A stretch of 64,000 nt of DNA from Solanum dulcamara (Eukaryota > Streptophyta > Magnoliopsida > Solanales > Solanaceae): assembly GCF_947179165.1 (NCBI RefSeq), contig NC_077237.1, forward strand, positions 63,285,523 through 63,349,522, given 5' to 3'. The notes under the pieces are model-generated. The model was not told where the DNA came from. It did not search any database and saw only the letters and a list, made by a program, of their open reading frames with translations. Below, in pieces: positions 58,719-64,000 of the stretch. Made by a program: the position numbers and the translations under genes. The stretch's first letter is position 1; each line of letters opens with the position of its first letter.

Positions 58719-60568
58719 TGTTATAATGACCTACAAGGTCATTTTTATACTTTTGCATATTTTTACCATTTTACCCCTTCCCATAGCTTCTTTATAGATC
58801 TTATGTGATGTTAGGATGGGTGGCATGCTCCTAAAGGTGATTGCTTGAGTTTTAAGGTGATTTGTCAATTCTTGAAGCTTACAACTTGAAAGGGTTGACT
58901 TGAGTCAACTCTAATAAAGCTTACGACTTGAAAGGGTTTACTTGAGTCAACCTTTAGAGTTTTGGATGTCGGATGGAAATTTCATCAGTTCCATCGGCTC
59001 TAGAAGGTCCATTTTGGTCTAAAAGGAAGCTTAGTTTGGGTTTTGGAGTTTTGGTTTTGCGTTTGTGCGATTAGAAGTTTTAACTTTGAAGTTTTGGCCA
59101 AGTTTGACTTCAGTCAACACTTTTAGTAAACACGTCCTGGTGGAAATTTTATCACTGCGGTTAGCTCCAAAATGCCAAGCTTGGTTTAGAATGACCTTTT
59201 ATTTGGTTTTGGAGGTGCTTAAAATGCTTTTAGGATCGTTTTCCTATTTTGCAACCTTTATAACTAAAAAAGATGTATTTGGTCATAATTTATGTTAAAT
59301 GACCTCAAAACAGAATTCTAACAGTTTTATTAGATCTAGGATGGTCAAATTAGGCTAGTAGCATAATCGGCATGAGTATTGCTGAAGTCGATACGAGTTT
59401 GGATCCATTCGGCACTGTTGACCTTGAAAATTAGCCTATGGTTGACTTTAGTCAACATTCATGAAAATGGCACTTGGATGGAAATTGTGACAACACAGTT
59501 AGTTTTGGAATAACAATATTGGTCTAAGACGACTCTTAGTTCACTTCCCGAGGCTTCCGATCTTATTCCAAGACTAATTATGGAAAATGGCATTTGGGTG
59601 TGTGATCCATTTTTTGGTAAAAAGACCTTGTATGGGAATTTTAAATGCGTCATTGAGTCTTGATTTCCAAATTAGGTGGGGTAGGATATTTCATTTGTGC
59701 AAGCAGGGTTTCAAGAGAATCTGGAAAACCCCGTCGAAGAATTTGGCATGTCAAGCTCATCTTTCACAAAGAAGGTACCTGGTGCTGTCGCTAAATCAAT
59801 TCCTAGTCGCTAAAGCTAGTTCTGCTAAAGCGACCAATAGGTTGCTAAAGTGACCAGGCACCTGAGGTCGGGTGTTGCTAAAGCGACCATCCATCGCTAA
59901 AGCGTCTGGTCATTTATGCAACATATTATATCCTTAAGCAATGCCCGCCTCCTTTGAGGTGGTCTCTTAAGCAAACACCGAGGGTTAGGTTAAGCGACAT
60001 AAGAGGCCTATATTTTGACTCTTTTGGATATTTGAGCCCAATCTTCCAAACTCAATTTTTCTCTCTATATTTGGGGGATTTGGGTGATTCAAAGGCTAAA
60101 TTGCGTGGATTCTTTAGGGGAATCACTTGGTACATTCTTAATTAGGATCAAAGGCTTCCTTTGAGGTAAATTTCACTTTTTCCTTGAATTTTTAGCTATT
60201 TTAGGGCTTGAAATTTTTGGGGTTGTTTGAGCCCTTCCGGTGCTCGGAATGTGCCCATTTTTGGGCATAAGTTTCTTGAATTATTTGGGACCTTGTGATG
60301 GAGTTGGTTATTCGATTTTGTGCATGGGCCACAATATTGACTTTTGACCAGATTTTTGTTCCTTTTTATTATAGTAATATAGGTATCATTTGCGTTATTT
60401 TGATGTGTTCTTCAACAATTTGATAGAGTGGCATATTTCAGAAATGGCCAGCCCAGAAGGGAAAAGCTCGGGTTTAGCAATTCTTGTGCGGTTTCACGTG
60501 CGAGGTAGGTTATGGCTTTCTTTTGTTAGAGTTGGTTTGGTTGGAATTGATGTATCTTAGGTAGTAAC
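58719..60568 (+). repeat. H3 3' LTR (at least 1850 bp)
   Basis: Starts TGTTATAATGACCTACAAGG, similar in design to the E1 LTR start (TGTAACGACC..AGGTCG). The polypurine tract before it is weak (TTTTAGTAGTGGA). It contains the GTCGCTAAAGCGAC word zone (59785-59915). The right end is not defined because H4 begins at 60569. Confidence 0.7.
59785..59915. repeat. GTCGCTAAAGCGAC word cluster
   Basis: Six or seven copies of (T)CGCTAAAG(C)(GACC), some as near-perfect inverted repeats (arms GTCGCT/AGCGAC when joined). Spacing is irregular, so it is a cluster and not a strict tandem array. Confidence 0.85.
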
Positions 60569-62353
60569 TGTAAGACCCCGGAAATGTGAAAGGTCCTAAA
60601 CTAAGAACTAATGAAGAATTCTAAGAAAGTTGTAGAAAACTGGGCTAGAAGTTGACAGGGAAGCCTTCACGGACCATGGTAAGCACTACCGAATATGGTG
60701 TGCAACTGTGGTAGAGATTCAGAGGCTCACACTATAGGGGATGAACCACGATAAAGAACTATGGACCATGGTGAGCACCACGAGCCTTGAAGGCCTCCGT
60801 TGTGAGACCTCCCTAAAGTCCTCAGGAATTTTCCAAAGGCACGGTCCACGGATGACTACCACGGGCCATGGAGATTTTCACGGACCGTTAAATGGTCAAT
60901 GGAAGCCACTTCGGCGGGCTCCTGCAGGACCTGCACTACGGCCCCCTTTCATGGGCTGTGATGAGTTTCACGGACCATCAAGGTGTCTAAGAAGATATTT
61001 CAGATACTACCCTGCAATTCCTTTTTTCAAATATTTCTAAAGTCCCATACCATGGGATCCAACCACGGATTGTGGTAAGCTCTACGAATTGTGAAGGGCC
61101 CCCTTGAAGTCCTTTTTAACCATAATTTTAAAGGGGCATTCCCATCTTTTCCAATGTTTTAAATCCAAATGGTGTCGTTTTAAGGACTAAATTCCCTTAA
61201 CTAAAGACCCTAAACCCTTCCAAGACCTCATTATTCAAAGTTAGACTTAAGTCTCTCAAATTCTCTCTTCCCAAACTCTCTCAATAACCTGAAGGCAAGG
61301 CTAGGGTTTCTAAATTCAACGCATTCAAGTCTCCTTTCTTCCTCAAGTATTCTTAGGAATTTTTTTTCCTTCAAGGTATGTGGGTTTTAATCCATGGGTT
61401 CTTTCACCCATGCAGCCCAAATGTTTTTTCAAACTTGTTTTTTAATTTTAAATGATGAAATCTTTTGGAACTTTACATGATGACTTTAAATGCACAGATC
61501 ATGATATATTTGAAGTTTCCTTACTTATATTGATGTATATTGACTCTTTATTTCATGATATTACAATGCTATTAAAGTACTTATATAAAGGCATGAAAGG
61601 ACTTTTAAGACATATCTGGTGGGTTGCTTTAAGAATATGTAGTTTATGCATTTCCATTACTCTCATGCATGCAAGAATTTTTTAAAGGCATTGAAAGGTT
61701 TTTATGAAATGAACCCACCTAGTTTCTTATGATAAAGAAAAGTTGCAATAAATTTTGACTCCAAATGAACATTATCAAGTAAATGCTAATGAAAGGGAGT
61801 CTTTATAAAATGATTGATTGATGAAGGGTCTCTTAGCCAAAGTAAGGTTTCAATATGAAAGGACAATTCTCACATTGAATCAAATGAATGTTTTTAATGA
61901 CATATTCCACCAATTGATATTTTAATATTAAATTTATATAATGCTTATGTTATAACTCTCCTCCCCGTGTCTAAGTTGATTATTGAAGGATACCACTTTG
62001 GTGAGTTCTCATGTTCTGGGAAAGATACTCCTATCTTATGTAGCTTATGTTATGGTTAGACATTAGAATCAAGTTTGTTATTTTTGACATAATCTTGAGA
62101 GTGAGCTAGGAAAATGTCTTATCCCCCGCCAAGTCTTAATCTAGAAGGTATTGTTGGACATAGTAAAGGTTGTTACGTTGTCATTGACTCTGATTAATGT
62201 GAAGCTCCTTAGTCCCTATATCCCTTATATTTCCACTTGATTTGTTTATGATTGCTAATGAAATGCTTAATGAATGCTACAAGGCTTGGGTGAGGTACCT
62301 CCGAGCGTCTCATTCATCATTTCACGTCTAGGCCCTAGACTTGGGTTGTGACA
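60569..62353 (+). repeat. H4 5' LTR
   Basis: TGTAAGACCCCGG ... GGGTTGTGACA, 1785 bp. Carries CACGGACCGTTAA, CCACGGGCCATGG and similar words at 60660-61100. The ORF 60741-61040 is made of these words. Confidence 0.88.
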
Positions 62354-62357
62354 AACT

Positions 62358-62369
62358 TGGTATCAGAGC
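62358..62369 (+). other. H4 primer-binding site
   Basis: TGGTATCAGAGC, perfect, four bases after the LTR. Confidence 0.96.
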
Positions 62370-62566
62370 ATGATGTTTTTAAATATTCCTTAGTGTCCAA
62401 CATACCACGTTAAATACGGTCTTGCTCATGGTTGTGAAGTGCGCCACAACTATGAATAAGAGACTATGAGACGTTTAGAAAGGTCTTCACTTTTTTAAAT
62501 TCATGTGGTTCCTTATAGTGTGCTAAGTTTTCTTCTAACTAAGAAGGGATTTTATTTTTTTAGATA

Positions 62567-63617
62567 ATGCTTCGTGGAAGAGAACCTCTAGGAACAAGGG
62601 TTGACGATAAAGAACAATCTCATCTGGTTCCGGATATCCCACATAATGAGGAAGGGGTAAATCATGCCGAGTTCTATAACATTTTTACATTATTGGCTCA
62701 AGCTATAGCCCACCAAGGACATCAAGGTATCCCTCCTCCTTAAGTGCAAAATCCATCCTCTTGGATTCAGGATTTTCAATGGATGAATCCGCCCTAGTTC
62801 AATGGTTCTAAGCTAGATGAGGACCCTATGGAGTTTATCTATGAGGTATACCAGGTTATTGCTATCATGGGGATGCCACCAAATGAAAAGGTCGAACTAG
62901 TGACTTACCAACTAACAGGTGTGGCTCGAGTTTGGTATGAGCAAGGGATTGTTGAGAGGAATAAATAAAGGGGACCGATAGAATGGGAAGATTTCAAAAG
63001 TGCCTTTCTTGACCGTTTCTTCCCATTGGAGCATAGGGAGGACAAAATCCAAGAGTTCATCAACCTTCATCAAGGGAGTATGAGTGTGAGGGAGTTTGCC
63101 CTCAAGTTCACAACACTGTCCAAGTATGGTCCCTTTATGGTCTCTGAACTCGAACAAGGATGAGTAAGTTTATTTCTGGCATCTCAAACATGGTATCCAA
63201 GGAGCGAACAATGGCCATGGTCAAGTTGTGGACATCTCCTAGTTAATGACTTATGCCGAACAAATTGAATACGAGAAGTTGAGAGAAAGGTCTAGAGGGT
63301 TCAAGAAAGCTAGAGTGGTTGGTGGAGGGTCCAACCCTCAAAGGTCCAATTATGGTAGCAATGGAAAAGGTCAAAGTAGGCAACGGTTTATAAAACAAGG
63401 TTCCACTAATACTCCTCCTTCAAAGTTCAACAAGGATAAGGGTAATAATCAAATGGTCCCAAGAGATAATATTGGCACTCATGTTTTTTCCCCATGCAAA
63501 AGGTGTGGGAGGACCCACAAATGGGAGTGTTTGGCGGGCTTAAATGCATGCTTCAAATGTGGAAAATTGGGTCATCATGCTCGGGATTGTAGAGGTGGTG
63601 GTAGTGGTAGGACTTAA
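62567..63617 (+). pseudogene. H4 gag
   Basis: ATG at 62567 ('MLRGREPLGTRVDD'). The capsid-like part reads 'SKLDEDPMEFIYEVYQVIAI', 'LTGVARVWYEQ', 'FKSAFLDRFFP' and 'QGSMSVREFALKF'. In-frame stops occur near 62742, 62793, 62964 and 63162; the first two are TAA and TAG at likely Gln codons. After a frameshift the frame 63246-63617 gives a basic linker and a two-part knuckle: '[12 protein letters not shown]' and '[14 protein letters not shown]' with all four ligands. Confidence 0.88.
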
Positions 63618-63728
63618 GGCCAAGTTACTCATAGCCAACAAACTCTAGGAGATGGCCAACGCACCAACCATTTCTATGATTTCCATGGGAGGCAAGAGGT
63701 TGAGAAAGCACCAAAAGTTTTTACCGAT

Positions 63729-64000
63729 ATGTTCAATATCTTTACTTTTGATGTGTATATATTTTTAGACCCGCATGTAAACATGTCATTTCTTATTCCA
63801 TTATTAGCTAATCAGTTTGATATATTTCCCAAAACATTAGTAGAGCTATATTTGGTGTCTACCCTCATGGGTGAGTCGGTTGCTGCTAGAAAGGTCTATA
63901 GGAGTTGTCTCATGTCCATCTTACATAAAATTGGTCTTTGTGATCTTATATTGCTTGACATGGTAGATTTCTATGTCATCATTGTGATGGATTAGTTACA
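63729..64000 (+). pseudogene. H4 protease, start only
   Basis: 'FTFDVYIFLDPHVNMSFLIP' contains the active-site region as 'DPH' where DPG or DSG is usual. It then reads 'ESVAARKVYRSCLMSI' and ends 'DFYVIIVMD' followed by TAG where Trp is usual. Cut by the window edge. Confidence 0.82.

Larger units (their letters stand above)
54533..60568 (+). mobile_element. H3: 5'-truncated gypsy element
   Basis: Plus strand, entered in mid-gag at about 54535, with protease, RT, RNase H, integrase and a 3' LTR from 58719. No 5' LTR, PBS or gag start. The integrase C-terminus and chromodomain are deleted near 58670. H4 begins at 60569 inside or at the end of its LTR. Very many in-frame stops. Confidence 0.82.
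60569..64000 (+). mobile_element. H4: gypsy element, 5' half in window
   Basis: Plus strand: LTR 60569-62353, perfect PBS at 62358-62369, gag from 62567, protease to the window edge. Gag has four in-frame stops and one frameshift, but the layout is complete, so it is younger than H2 and H3. Its other LTR and TSD lie beyond the right edge. Confidence 0.88.

Noticed and set aside
59785..59915. Possible tRNA or small RNA gene from the dyad-rich GTCGCTAAAGCGAC zone
   Set aside because: No cloverleaf, no box A/box B pair, and the dyads repeat in a way typical of LTR word clusters.

Overview
The window is plant heterochromatin made almost entirely of nested, mostly dead Ty3/Gypsy LTR retrotransposons. 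I found no intact host gene, tRNA gene, CRISPR array or bacterial-style operon. Every coding remnant I recognise is gag-pol of chromovirus type: CCHC zinc knuckle, aspartic protease, reverse transcriptase (RT) with an FIDD-type motif, RNase H, HHCC/DDE integrase (IN) and, where kept, a C-terminal chromodomain of the Tekay/Del kind. Primer-binding sites match the initiator-Met tRNA type (TGGTATCAGAGC). Element style and LTR word content suggest a dicot, most likely Solanaceae (Solanum or Capsicum); this is recognition from memory, not a search. I use working names for the elements.

Layout, left to right. 1-495: RT remnant H0 (minus). 496-14888: L1, a member of a long-LTR, pol-deleted (LARD-like) family 'L' (minus), split at 736 by E1 (737-9599, minus), a full-length gypsy with near-identical LTRs and a perfect 5-bp target-site duplication (TSD). 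14889-15835: truncated LTR and 3' end of element U. About 15836-43053: an old minus-strand gypsy H1, cut into pieces by E2 (19191-28660, plus, complete but decayed), L2 (29548-39473, minus, complete, perfect TSD) and solo L-LTR S1 (39786-42969, perfect TSD). 43054-54532: plus-strand gypsy H2, interrupted by solo LTR S3 (48048-50383) and solo L-LTR S2 (50475-54100, perfect TSD). 54533-60568: plus-strand gypsy H3, 5'-truncated, with its 3' LTR. 60569-64000: plus-strand gypsy H4, 5' LTR, gag and start of protease, running off the right edge.

How the parts relate. Joining host sequence across the TSDs restores H1 and H2 reading order, so relative age can be read: H1 oldest, then E2, L2 and S1 inside it; H2 older than S3 and S2; L1 older than E1. 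All four L-family insertions lie on the minus strand. They cannot code for their own movement and must have used proteins from autonomous relatives.

Most notable signals: a 103-bp 5S rRNA-derived segment in sense orientation inside L2, with its internal promoter region largely kept; a compact promoter-like module in L U3 (palindrome array, G-boxes, TATA); a sharp gene-conversion-like identity step between the two L2 LTRs; L1, whose two LTRs have unrelated U3 parts; and short inverted-repeat 'words' in arrays in nearly every LTR family present, different in sequence but alike in design. I do not see a new gene system; the novelty, if any, is in retrotransposon structure.
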